Assembly: GCA_958349535.1 (NCBI GenBank)
Contig: CATWDJ010000001.1
Location: 139,290 to 203,289 of the forward strand
Length of the DNA stretch: 64,000 nt
Direction of reading: 5' to 3'
DNA from: Maccoyibacter sp900556645
GTDB taxonomy: Bacteria > Bacillota > Clostridia > Lachnospirales > Lachnospiraceae
The notes under the pieces are model-generated. The model ran no database searches. It was not told where the DNA came from and saw nothing but the letters and a program-made list of their open reading frames with translations. The position numbers were made by a program, and so were the translations under genes. Position 1 is the first letter of the stretch. Every line of letters starts with the position of its first letter. Below are positions 1 through 7,681 of this stretch, piece after piece.

Positions 1-1560
1 ACCATTGAGGACCGCCAGATTGTGGTAAAAAGAGCTGCTAAGGGCGAGAAATTTACCACCTTGGACGGACAGGAGCGTACCATGGATGATTCCGTTCTGA
101 TGATTTGTGACGGTAAAAAAGCCATTGGTATTGCCGGAATCATGGGTGGAGAAAATTCCATGATTACCGATGATGTGCAGACGATGCTTTTTGAGGCAGC
201 CTGCTTTGACGGTACCAATATCCGTCTTTCCTCCAAGAAAATCGGACTTCGTACCGATGCTTCCGGTAAATTTGAAAAAGGCTTGGATCCGAACAATGCC
301 ATTGAAGCCATCAACCGTGCCTGCCAGTTAATTGAAGAGCTGGGTGCCGGAGAAGTGGTAGGCGGTGTTGTGGATGTCTATGGAAAGAAAAAAGAAGGCA
401 GACGGATTCCTTTTGAGCCGGAAAAATACAATAGATTACTGGGAACTGATATTCCGGCGGAGGAGATGCTGTCCTATTTTGAAATGCTGGATTTGGAATA
501 TGACAAGGAAGCCAACGAGGTATGTGTTCCTTCATGGAGACAGGATTTGGAATGTGATGCAGATTTAGCAGAAGAAGTGGCAAGATTCTACGGATATGAT
601 AAAATTCCGTCCACACTGCCAAGCGGAGAGGCAACGGCAGGAAAACTGACCTACAAGCTTCGGGTAGAGGCTCTGGCAAGAAATATCGCAGAGTTCTGCG
701 GATTTTCACAGGCAATGACCTATTCCTTTGAAAGTCCGAAGGTATTTGATAAATTATTGCTGCCGGAGGACAGTCCGCTTCGCAATACCGTGAAAATTAT
801 GAATCCGTTGGGCGAAGATTTCAGCATTATGAGAACCACTCCGTTAAACGGTATGCTGACAGCACTCTCTACTAACTTTAACCGCAGAAACAAAGATGTA
901 AGACTTTATGAAATGGGAAATATCTATCTGCCGAAACAGCAGCCGGTGACAGAATTGCCACAGGAGCGTATGCAGATGACTCTGGGTATGTACGGAGAAG
1001 GTGATTTCTTCACCATGAAAGGTGTGGTAGAAGAGCTGTTTGATAAGCTTGGTATGCGAAAAAAATGTGAGTATGACCCAAAAGCCGGAAAAATCTTCCT
1101 GCATCCGGGACGTCAGGCAGATATCGTATACGATGGAAACGTGATTGGTTATTTAGGAGAGGTACATCCAACAGTAGCGGCAAATTATGCTATCAAAGAC
1201 CGTGTTTACGTGGCAGTACTGGATATGCCATATCTACTGGAGGCAGCAACCTTTGACCGCAAATATAAAGGTGTGGCAAAATTCCCGGCAGTAACAAGGG
1301 ACATTTCCATGCTAGTACCAAAAACCATTCTGGCAGGAGACATTGAAAAAGTTTTTGATGCGAAGGGTGGACAGTATCTGGAAAGCTATACGTTATTTGA
1401 TGTTTATGAAGGGGCTCAGATTGAAAAAGATTTCAAGTCTCTGGCATATACATTGACCTTCCGTGGACAGGATAAGACTTTAGAGGACAGTGATATTCAA
1501 CCGGGTCTTAACAAAATTTTAAAGAATCTGGAAGAAATGGGAATTGAACTTCGAAAATAG
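1..1560 (+). CDS. pheT: Phenylalanyl-tRNA synthetase beta subunit, 5' truncated by window edge
   Basis: Beta chain of the alpha2-beta2 enzyme that charges tRNA-Phe. Frame 1 is open from the first base, so the gene starts before the window; a GTG at 22 is internal. About 519 residues are visible of a family that is usually near 800, so roughly the first 280 (EMAP-like tRNA-binding part) are missing. Visible in order: the B3/B4 editing-domain end (GIMGGENSMI, RTDASGKFEKGLD), the B5 domain (KYNRLLG onward), the catalytic-like domain with RLYEMGNIY, and the C-terminal FDX-ACB anticodon-binding domain (KFPAVTRDISMLVP). queA follows after 14 bases, suggesting co-transcription. Confidence 0.96.
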   Translation, partial: TIEDRQIVVKRAAKGEKFTTLDGQERTMDDSVLMICDGKKAIGIAGIMGGENSMITDDVQTMLFEAACFDGTNIRLSSKKIGLRTDASGKFEKGLDPNNAIEAINRACQLIEELGAGEVVGGVVDVYGKKKEGRRIPFEPEKYNRLLGTDIPAEEMLSYFEMLDLEYDKEANEVCVPSWRQDLECDADLAEEVARFYGYDKIPSTLPSGEATAGKLTYKLRVEALARNIAEFCGFSQAMTYSFESPKVFDKLLLPEDSPLRNTVKIMNPLGEDFSIMRTTPLNGMLTALSTNFNRRNKDVRLYEMGNIYLPKQQPVTELPQERMQMTLGMYGEGDFFTMKGVVEELFDKLGMRKKCEYDPKAGKIFLHPGRQADIVYDGNVIGYLGEVHPTVAANYAIKDRVYVAVLDMPYLLEAATFDRKYKGVAKFPAVTRDISMLVPKTILAGDIEKVFDAKGGQYLESYTLFDVYEGAQIEKDFKSLAYTLTFRGQDKTLEDSDIQPGLNKILKNLEEMGIELRK

Positions 1561-1574
1561 AAAAGAGTATAATA

Positions 1575-2618
1575 ATGAATGTAAAAGATTTTTATTTTGA
1601 TTTACCACAGGAGCTGATTGCTCAAGACCCATTGGAAGACCGTTCCGGCTCCAGACTTTTGGTTTTAGATAAAAAGACCGGAGAGATGGAGCATCGGATT
1701 TTTAAAGACATTCTCTCCTATCTTCGGGAAGGAGATTGTCTGGTATTGAACAATACCAAGGTAATTCCGGCAAGACTGTATGGAGTCAAAGAGGGAACCG
1801 AAGCACATATTGAGATTCTTTTGTTAAAACGGAAAGAGAATGATATTTGGGAAACTTTAGTAAAGCCGGGAAAAAAAGCAAAGCCGGGAACAAGGATAAT
1901 CTTTGGGGATGGACTTTTAATTGGCGAGGTTTTAGAGGTTGTGGAGGAAGGAAATCGGTTAATCCAATTTCATTACGAAGGAATTTTCGAGGAAATTTTG
2001 GATGAACTGGGACAAATGCCTCTGCCGCCTTATATTACCCATCAGTTAAAGGATAAAAACCGCTATCAGACCGTCTATGCAAAATACGACGGTTCTGCGG
2101 CAGCACCTACAGCGGGGCTTCATTTTACACCGGAGCTGTTGGAGGCAATCCGCCAGAAAGGTATCCGTATTGCAGAGGTAACCCTTCATGTGGGATTGGG
2201 GACTTTCCGCCCTGTAAAAGTGGAAAATGTATTGGAGCACCATATGCACTCGGAATTCTATATGATTGATGAAGAGGCAGCCAAGACAATCAATGAAACC
2301 AGACAGTCAGGGGGAAGAATTATCTGTGTAGGAACCACAAGCTGCCGTACCATTGAGTCGGCGGCGAAGGAGGATGGAAGTCTGGAGGCAAAAAGCGGTT
2401 GGACTGATATTTTTATCTATCCGGGCTATCAGTTCAAATTGCTGGATGCACTGATTACCAATTTCCATCTGCCGGAATCCACGCTTTTGATGTTGGTTTC
2501 GGCATTGGCAGGAAGGGAGCATATTCTTGCGGCATATGAGGAAGCGGTAAAAGAACGGTATCGCTTTTTCAGTTTTGGGGATGCCATGTTCATTACGGAT
2601 TTACAAAAAGAAAACTAA
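1575..2618 (+). CDS. queA: tRNA preQ1(34) S-adenosylmethionine ribosyltransferase-isomerase
   Basis: Transfers and isomerises the ribose of S-adenosylmethionine onto preQ1 at the tRNA wobble position, giving epoxyqueuosine. The 347-residue length is typical. Recognisable are the N-terminal FYFDLPQELIAQDP block with RSGSRLL, the central APTAGLHFTPELL motif, VGLGTFRPV, and the C-terminal NFHLPESTLLMLVSALAG block. It starts 14 bases after pheT. The ATG has only a weak purine run (AAAAGAG) upstream, so it may depend on translation of pheT. No other queuosine gene is visible here. Confidence 0.96.
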   Translation: MNVKDFYFDLPQELIAQDPLEDRSGSRLLVLDKKTGEMEHRIFKDILSYLREGDCLVLNNTKVIPARLYGVKEGTEAHIEILLLKRKENDIWETLVKPGKKAKPGTRIIFGDGLLIGEVLEVVEEGNRLIQFHYEGIFEEILDELGQMPLPPYITHQLKDKNRYQTVYAKYDGSAAAPTAGLHFTPELLEAIRQKGIRIAEVTLHVGLGTFRPVKVENVLEHHMHSEFYMIDEEAAKTINETRQSGGRIICVGTTSCRTIESAAKEDGSLEAKSGWTDIFIYPGYQFKLLDALITNFHLPESTLLMLVSALAGREHILAAYEEAVKERYRFFSFGDAMFITDLQKEN

Positions 2619-2635
2619 GGAGAAGGAGGAAAAAA

Positions 2636-2977
2636 ATGCAGGAAAAACGAAACAGCAAACGACTGGATTTGGATGTATCCATTGAATTGGAGCGTCTGGA
2701 TGAAGATGGGATTACCACTTTAAAATACACCCATGTCAATGTGGTGGATTTATCCAAGTCGGGAATCGGGTTTATTTCAAAGCAGGAATTGGAAATCGGA
2801 ACCTACTACGATACAAAAATTCAGATTTGGACCAAAGAGATTGTGGATGCGGTAGTTGAAATCGTGCGTAGAGAAGAAATTGAGGATGGCTATCGTTATG
2901 GTGGAAGATTCATAGGAATGGCAGATCCGGATGCGTTGAAGATAGACATTTATCAGATATTAAATGAAAAAATGTAA
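2636..2977 (+). CDS. PilZ-domain protein (probable c-di-GMP receptor)
   Basis: Small 113-residue single-domain PilZ protein. Both hallmark c-di-GMP motifs are present: RxxxR near the N-terminus (RNSKR, residues 5-9) and D-x-S-x-x-G (DLSKSGIG, about residues 38-45), followed by the Gly-Arg-Phe of the last strand. Single PilZ domains usually act as adaptors that bind cyclic di-GMP and contact a partner. It has a strong AGGAGAAGGAGG site and lies 17 bases after queA. It is the last gene before the accessory island with a pilus-like locus; PilZ proteins often control pili, so a functional link is possible but is only inferred from position. Confidence 0.88.
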   Translation: MQEKRNSKRLDLDVSIELERLDEDGITTLKYTHVNVVDLSKSGIGFISKQELEIGTYYDTKIQIWTKEIVDAVVEIVRREEIEDGYRYGGRFIGMADPDALKIDIYQILNEKM

Positions 2978-3014
2978 TTACAAACATATGAACAAAAATG
3001 AGGATGTCACAAAA

Positions 3015-3568
3015 GAAGGTTATTTTGAATGTGCATAATTTTTATTATGAGAACTTTTGTTGCATTATAGTTTCGGTAAAAACAATGATAAAATCCTTTC
3101 GAACAAAATTCGAGAATTTTAGAATCTGTGGCTGAAAAAATGTTTTCTGTCTCTTTCACCGACTGAACTGCCCGAGAAGGATGTCCGACTGGAGAAAGAC
3201 AAGAACGTGAACTTTCTAGTATCATGAAATAGACGTCCTCACAGACATGATAAAACCGCAGCATCAGAAACTCGAACCGTTCTATTATGAAACCACGATA
3301 GAACGATTCTCAAACAGTCTGATGCTGCGGTTATGTTTTGTTCGGACGTCTATGTAAATGATACACGAAAGTCCCCTAAAATGTCTTCATCCAGCGGACA
3401 TCCTTTACGGGCTGTACAGGCGTTGAAAAGACATAAATCATTACATCTTTCAGCCGCAGATTCGTAAAAATTCCGAATGATGTGAGATGATTTACAGCAT
3501 TGTTTTTACCGGAACTGTGATACAATACAAGTTCTCATAATAAAAATTATATACATATAAAATAACTT
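3015..3568. repeat. Large imperfect palindrome, arms about 270 bases
   Basis: The two halves of this gene-free stretch are reverse complements with scattered mismatches, centred near 3292. Examples: 3036-3054 matches the reverse complement of 3531-3549; GGTAAAAACAATG at about 3074 pairs with CATTGTTTTTACC near 3499; AGACGTCC at 3231 pairs with GGACGTCT at 3344; AACCGCAGCATC (3254-3265) pairs with GATGCTGCGGTT (3321-3332). Only about a dozen central bases are unpaired. As RNA it would form a very long hairpin. It could be an inverted duplication of a small element, a MITE-like element, or a structured RNA. Minus-strand open frames inside the arms have no visible family features. Confidence 0.8.
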
Positions 3569-3587
3569 TTTTTCTACTTTTTGCATA

Positions 3588-3616
3588 TTGACAGAATGTG
3601 TTCTTTGATTTATAAT
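3588..3616 (+). promoter_or_regulatory. Perfect consensus sigma-A promoter of the pilus-like operon
   Basis: TTGACA at 3588-3593, a 17-base spacer, and TATAAT at 3611-3616. Both hexamers match the vegetative consensus exactly. Transcription would start near 3623, leaving a leader of about 119 bases before the first small gene at 3742. The promoter lies about 20 bases beyond the end of the large palindrome. Confidence 0.8.
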
Positions 3617-3741
3617 TCCAAAACATTCCATTCATTATTTTCAAAATGGATGTTCTAATTTTCTTATCAAATTCTATTATTTCAAAAAAATTCACAAAAC
3701 AAACAATTCAAACAATTTCATAAGGTGAAAGGGGACAAAAT

Positions 3742-3912
3742 ATGGAAGAATTTATGAAACAGTACGGTGGAGCAGTGATTACCGTAATAGCCATTATTGC
3801 TCTTATTGCAGTTATTACAGCGGTGATTCACTCTGATGCAACCAGCGGTACATTCCAGAATCTGATTACTGATTTTTATACAAAGGCATCTTCAAACACA
3901 GGAGGTCATTGA
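3742..3912 (+). CDS. Small pilin-like membrane peptide 1 (Tyr-Gly leader family)
   Basis: A 56-residue protein with a GGTGAAAGGGG ribosome site. It begins MEEFMKQYGG and continues into about 20 hydrophobic residues, then a short polar tail ending near TNTGGH. The layout (short polar leader, Gly, hydrophobic helix, short tail) resembles a small type IV-like or Flp-like pilin, although no Flp Glu-5 or lysine-rich leader is present. Its stop codon overlaps the ATG of the ATPase gene (TGATG), so the two are translationally coupled. Three more proteins downstream (6856, 6990, 7190) share the N-terminal pattern. The pilin role is an inference from layout and neighbours. Confidence 0.75.
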   Translation: MEEFMKQYGGAVITVIAIIALIAVITAVIHSDATSGTFQNLITDFYTKASSNTGGH

Positions 3913-5021
3913 TGACAGAGGGAGGAAGAAATACATGGATTGAAATATCCCCGGAATTTTTTGGCGTCCTGTGGCAGTTTGTGGATAATGATGACATCAC
4001 AGACATTGATTATAACGGAAAAGAATTGTGGGTTCGGGATTATAACAACAATCGGAGAAAAGTGACAGATATTGAGATTTCTCAGAATTTTATCCGGCAG
4101 TTTACCCAGCGGATAGCCAACAGTGTGTCCAAGGAATTTAACAAACAGCATCCGGTACTGGAGGCGGAAACAAAACGTCTTCGTATTTCCATTGTGCATG
4201 AATCCGTTGCGGTAACAGGGCGAAGCATCTGTATCCGAAAAACATTGCCTGTCACAAGAATTACAGCAAAAAAAGCAGTGGAAAGCGGTTATGTAAGTAA
4301 GGAAATGCTGTCCTTTCTGGTAAATTGTGTAAAAGCTCATATGAATCTGACGATTTGCGGAGAACCGGGAGTGGGAAAAACAGAATGTGCAAAATTTCTC
4401 AGTGGTTATATACCGGATAAGGAGCGTGTGATTACTATAGAAGATAATTTGGAATGGCACTATCATCAGATAAAACCCTATGCAGATTGTGTAGAGCTTC
4501 AGGTATCGGAACTTTTTGGCTATCAGGATGCTATTGTGACCTCCCTTCGACAGAATCCCAAGTGGCTAATGGTGTCAGAGGTACGGGGAGAAGAAGTGGC
4601 ATCCTATATCCAACAGCTTACAACGGGAGTAAATGGCATTACCACCCTTCATACGGATGATGTGCGGAAGGTGCCGGAGCGATTGGTCAATATGGCGGCA
4701 GACAGGATTGGAAGAGAGAGGATGGAATCGGATATCTATTCTTTTTTGGATGTGGCTGTGTTGATTCGCATAAAAAGGAATGAAGAGGGAAAGGAAAGAC
4801 GTTATCTGGATCAACTGTGTCTCTTTGAGAATAAAAATCAAAAGTTACAGAGCAGTCTGATTTTTGACAATGGTCAGTTGGTAACAGGAGAACTTTCGGA
4901 GGATATCAAGAATAAATTTCTGCGGGCAGGAATCCGGGAACCGTTCTTGTGCCGGGAGATAGAGGAGGAACTAGGGTGGAAAAATCAAAGAGGAAGTATA
5001 AAAAGACCAGTTGTTATTTGA
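3912..5021 (+). CDS. TadA/CpaF-type secretion or pilus assembly ATPase
   Basis: Type II/IV secretion ATPase, 369 residues counted from the ATG at 3912; a TTG at 3909 is less likely because AGGAGG at 3901 is spaced for 3912. Seen: Walker A GEPGVGKT at residues 150-157, a Walker B-like WLMVSEVRGEE at about 218-228, and the His-box TTLHTDD at about 244-250. Family members power assembly of Tad/Flp pili, archaella and some conjugation channels as cytoplasmic hexamers. It is followed by an overlapping platform-protein gene and preceded by a pilin-like gene, which favours a Tad/archaellum-like pilus. No relaxase or coupling protein is nearby, so a conjugation role is unlikely. Confidence 0.9.
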   Translation: MTEGGRNTWIEISPEFFGVLWQFVDNDDITDIDYNGKELWVRDYNNNRRKVTDIEISQNFIRQFTQRIANSVSKEFNKQHPVLEAETKRLRISIVHESVAVTGRSICIRKTLPVTRITAKKAVESGYVSKEMLSFLVNCVKAHMNLTICGEPGVGKTECAKFLSGYIPDKERVITIEDNLEWHYHQIKPYADCVELQVSELFGYQDAIVTSLRQNPKWLMVSEVRGEEVASYIQQLTTGVNGITTLHTDDVRKVPERLVNMAADRIGRERMESDIYSFLDVAVLIRIKRNEEGKERRYLDQLCLFENKNQKLQSSLIFDNGQLVTGELSEDIKNKFLRAGIREPFLCREIEEELGWKNQRGSIKRPVVI

Positions 5022-6403
5022 TTTACAGCGTTTTGGGAATTAGTACGGGGATATTGTTTCGATTGAGTTTTCCTTTTTTGGTTTTGATGATGGTAGTTGG
5101 ATTTTTATTCCTTCCGAAGCTGATGAGGAATGCAGAGAAAAGTCGGTATCATCAGAAGCGTTTTGAAGATATTAACAGCTATATGGAACAGCTTTTGTAT
5201 TCTTTCCGTAAGTCCAAAAGGATTCTGGCATCCTTACAGGATATAAAAATTCAATTTAAAAACAAGCCAATGGAAAAATTAATAGAACAGGCGGAACAAC
5301 ATATTTTAAATACCTATGACAGCGAAGGAGATACGGAGTTTGAAGCATTGTGTATGATTGAGCAAGAATACCCTTGCGTGAAATTAAAGACCATTCACCG
5401 TTTTTTATTAAAGGTGGAAAATCTGGGAGGGAGTTTTGATAAGACCATTGATTTACTCTTAGAAGACCGTTCCCTGTGGGAGCAACGACAGAATCATCTG
5501 TATCAGGAAAAAAAGAGAAAGAGGAATCTGGTAACAGCTTCCATTGTAATGAGCATACTTCTATGTATAGTGTTTGTTCGGATTTTTCCGGCAGATATGG
5601 ATATTTCAAAGAATATATTTGCGCAGTCAGCTACGGTAATTATGTGGTTTTTGGATATATTAGTATATGCTAAAGCGGATGAAAAATTATCGGAAGACTG
5701 GCTGGATTCAGGGGAACTGAGTTCCCCTGAAGAAACTGTAAAACGATACAAAAAAGTGACGGAATTTGATAAGAAAAAGGAATTAAAAAAATCCTGCAAA
5801 TATGCATTTTTTCTGGCTGTAATTGCAATGATATGCGTTATGCGGCATAAGAAGTGGGCTGCCGGTATTGCTTTCACAGGTATTCCCTTTATGCTGTTTC
5901 AGCACAGGTTGGATTATCGCTTGGCGAAAAAGAAACTCACAGAGGAAATTCAGAGAGAGTTTCCCCGATGGCTGATGGAAATGTCACTTTTACTGCAATC
6001 GGACAGTGTACAGGTATCTCTCTATAAATCCTTTGAATATGCACCTGAGATTTTAAAACCGGAATTGGAGAAAATGTATATAAAATTACAAAACAATCCC
6101 ACAGCCATTGAACCCTATCTGGAATTTATGGCAGATTTTGAAATCAAAGGAGTGTCCTCTGCTATGAAAATGCTGTATTCCCTTTCCGCCGGAACAGGAG
6201 GAAACAGCGAAAATCAGATTACGGATATTCTAAGAAGAAATCAGGTAATGTTGGATGATGCTCAAAAGGCAGTTGACCGCCAATCAGTGGCATCCATGTA
6301 TTTTCTTTTTGGAGCCCCTGTGGTCATTGGCGGAGCGAAGTTGATGTTGGATATGGTGGTGTTTTTCTTTTGTGTATTTCAGGGAATGGGAAGTTATATG
6401 TAG
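4976..6403 (+). CDS. Two-module TadB/TadC-like inner membrane platform protein
   Basis: About 475 residues from the GTG at 4976, which sits behind a GAGGAGG site (4962-4968); an in-frame GTG at 4949 lacks this. The first genes of the locus overlap here by 46 bases. Hydrophobic segments fall in two similar sets: residues ~12-45 and ~180-235 flank a cytoplasmic helical domain, then ~275-320 and ~440-475 flank a second one. This is the layout expected if the TadB and TadC halves (GspF family) were fused into one chain. Overall similarity is weak and the fusion is my inference. It probably anchors the ATPase to the membrane for pilin assembly. Confidence 0.7.
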   Translation: MEKSKRKYKKTSCYLIYSVLGISTGILFRLSFPFLVLMMVVGFLFLPKLMRNAEKSRYHQKRFEDINSYMEQLLYSFRKSKRILASLQDIKIQFKNKPMEKLIEQAEQHILNTYDSEGDTEFEALCMIEQEYPCVKLKTIHRFLLKVENLGGSFDKTIDLLLEDRSLWEQRQNHLYQEKKRKRNLVTASIVMSILLCIVFVRIFPADMDISKNIFAQSATVIMWFLDILVYAKADEKLSEDWLDSGELSSPEETVKRYKKVTEFDKKKELKKSCKYAFFLAVIAMICVMRHKKWAAGIAFTGIPFMLFQHRLDYRLAKKKLTEEIQREFPRWLMEMSLLLQSDSVQVSLYKSFEYAPEILKPELEKMYIKLQNNPTAIEPYLEFMADFEIKGVSSAMKMLYSLSAGTGGNSENQITDILRRNQVMLDDAQKAVDRQSVASMYFLFGAPVVIGGAKLMLDMVVFFFCVFQGMGSYM

Positions 6404-6444
6404 GAAACGATATTTGTAGCATAGAAATACAGTATCTTTTCATA

Positions 6445-6475
6445 GGAGCAGCCTTTTGAGGTCTGTTCCTTTTTA
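6445..6475 (+). terminator. Probable intrinsic terminator inside the pilus-like locus
   Basis: GGAGCAGCC (6445-6453) can pair with GGTCTGTTCC (6460-6469) with one bulge and one G-U pair, followed by TTTTTATTA. It lies between the platform gene and the next pilin-like gene, so motor genes and the downstream pilin-like genes could be expressed at different levels. Confidence 0.6.
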
Positions 6476-6508
6476 TTATAGTTTACATAAATAGATGGAG
6501 GTAACAGA

Positions 6509-6844
6509 ATGGAAACAGTAATAAAAGCATTTACCGGAGTATTTTTTTCGTTACTCATTGTGTATCTGGGAGTAGGAATTATTTCCTCCTCCGTGGACGC
6601 AAGGAATGCAGACTCCTTTATGGCAGACTGCGTATCAAAGATTGAAAACAGTAACTATGCACAGGAGGTAATTGATGCCTGTAAGGAAGATGCAGGGGAA
6701 CAACAGTATGAACTCATCGTAGATACCTGTGTGCCGGAAGGGTCACAAAAAGCTGTATATGGAACCGCAACTTTAAAATACGAGTATACCATTCCAATCA
6801 TTGGAATGAATACGGAGCACACAATCAATGCAGATTTACGATAA
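6509..6844 (+). CDS. Pilin-like membrane-anchored protein, 111 residues
   Basis: Not assigned to a named family. An N-terminal hydrophobic helix (about residues 5-30, starting METVIKAFTG) is followed by an extracytoplasmic domain of about 80 residues. That domain has two cysteines (DACKED and DTCVPE) and ends in a strand-rich part (ATLKYEYTIPIIG). The layout resembles TadE/minor-pilin proteins. It has a TGGAGGT ribosome site, comes directly after the internal terminator, and is closely followed by two tiny pilin-like genes, so it probably begins a second transcription unit. The function is inferred from context only. Confidence 0.75.
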   Translation: METVIKAFTGVFFSLLIVYLGVGIISSSVDARNADSFMADCVSKIENSNYAQEVIDACKEDAGEQQYELIVDTCVPEGSQKAVYGTATLKYEYTIPIIGMNTEHTINADLR

Positions 6845-6855
6845 GGAGTGAGCGT

Positions 6856-6963
6856 ATGAAAGCATTTATGGAACAGTACGGGATGGCAATTCTCTATCTG
6901 GTGATAGGCGTAGCCTTTTGCGGAATGTTCTGGTATGTCATCGAGCAGTTAAGTTCTTTTTAA
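6856..6963 (+). CDS. Small pilin-like membrane peptide 2 (35 residues)
   Basis: Reads MKAFMEQYGMAI, then a hydrophobic stretch, ending EQLSSF. It has a good AAGGAGTGAG site 11 bases after the upstream stop codon. The first nine residues repeat the pattern of the genes at 3742, 6990 and 7190 (Met-x-x-Phe-Met-x-x-Tyr-Gly), which argues for a real gene despite its length. It is essentially one membrane helix with almost no tail, so it may be a minimal subunit or assembly factor. It is too short for most gene finders. Confidence 0.7.
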   Translation: MKAFMEQYGMAILYLVIGVAFCGMFWYVIEQLSSF

Positions 6964-6989
6964 AAAGATAACGCAGAGAGGAGCATTTT

Positions 6990-7130
6990 ATGGATACTTT
7001 TATGGAAAATTATGGGCACGCAATTATCGGTGTCATTGTGGTTGCCGCCCTTATCGGTATTTTTATGGGAGTTTTAAAAATTCCCTTTGCCGGTATGGTA
7101 AAGACCTTTTTCGGCAGCCTGCTTGGCTGA
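6990..7130 (+). CDS. Small pilin-like membrane peptide 3 (46 residues)
   Basis: Reads MDTFMENYGHAII, then a hydrophobic run with Gly spacing, and a short basic-aromatic tail ending FFGSLLG. It is preceded by AGAGAGGAGC. It is the third copy of the Tyr-Gly leader pattern and lies 26 bases after the previous small gene. The repeated N-terminus with varied tails suggests subunits handled by the same machinery. No known family could be recognised by eye. Confidence 0.72.
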   Translation: MDTFMENYGHAIIGVIVVAALIGIFMGVLKIPFAGMVKTFFGSLLG

Positions 7131-7189
7131 TGAAATAAAAAATATTGCTTAAAGATATGATAACTTACCTTGCAAGGAGGGATAAAAAG

Positions 7190-7666
7190 ATGGAAGAATT
7201 TATGAAAAACTACGGTGGAGCGATCCTTGCACTGATTGCTGCCATTGCAGTTTTGGGATTACTCTTTTCGGGGATTGTAACACCAAAAGGGAATACCGGG
7301 CTTTACAGTGCATTAGGAGAAGGGGCAGAGGAATTATCCCAGCAGAAACAGGTCATGGCATCTGCAGGAAAAATCAAAGAGATAAAATCAAGACCGCTTC
7401 CAAATATAAGAGGAAATGTGATAACCGCAAATACAGAGTATACACTGACAGATGTTTTTGACGTAACCGATGAAGATATCACATTGGAAGTAAAAAGTGT
7501 GAAAAACAGTTCCGGTGAAGATGTAACAGAAACCATATATGATGCAGAAAATGACAGGATGTGTTTTCCTGCTGTCGGAACCTATCGTGTGCGTATAATC
7601 ACGGATGATGGAAGCGGCGGCAGTGCAGATGGATGGATGAGTGTAAAAGTGCAGGACACATTGTAA
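7190..7666 (+). CDS. Pilin-like protein with Tyr-Gly leader and beta-rich C-terminal domain
   Basis: 158 residues from the ATG at 7190, chosen because AAGGAGG sits at 7174-7180; the longer in-frame start at 7145 has no such site. Residues 1-9 (MEEFMKNYG) are nearly identical to those of the gene at 3742, and their DNA is also very similar. After the hydrophobic helix (about 10-30) comes a linker and, from about residue 65, a domain rich in short strands (YTLTDVFDVTDEDITLEVKSV, ending in GTYRVRIITDDG), which resembles an Ig-like or surface adhesin fold. It could be a minor or tip subunit that carries a binding domain. Confidence 0.72.
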   Translation: MEEFMKNYGGAILALIAAIAVLGLLFSGIVTPKGNTGLYSALGEGAEELSQQKQVMASAGKIKEIKSRPLPNIRGNVITANTEYTLTDVFDVTDEDITLEVKSVKNSSGEDVTETIYDAENDRMCFPAVGTYRVRIITDDGSGGSADGWMSVKVQDTL

Positions 7667-7681
7667 AAGGAGGAAGCATTT

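Noticed and set aside
3007..3695. Open frames on the minus strand inside the palindrome arms
   Set aside because: They have no start with a ribosome site, no family features, and their sequence is dictated by the palindrome.
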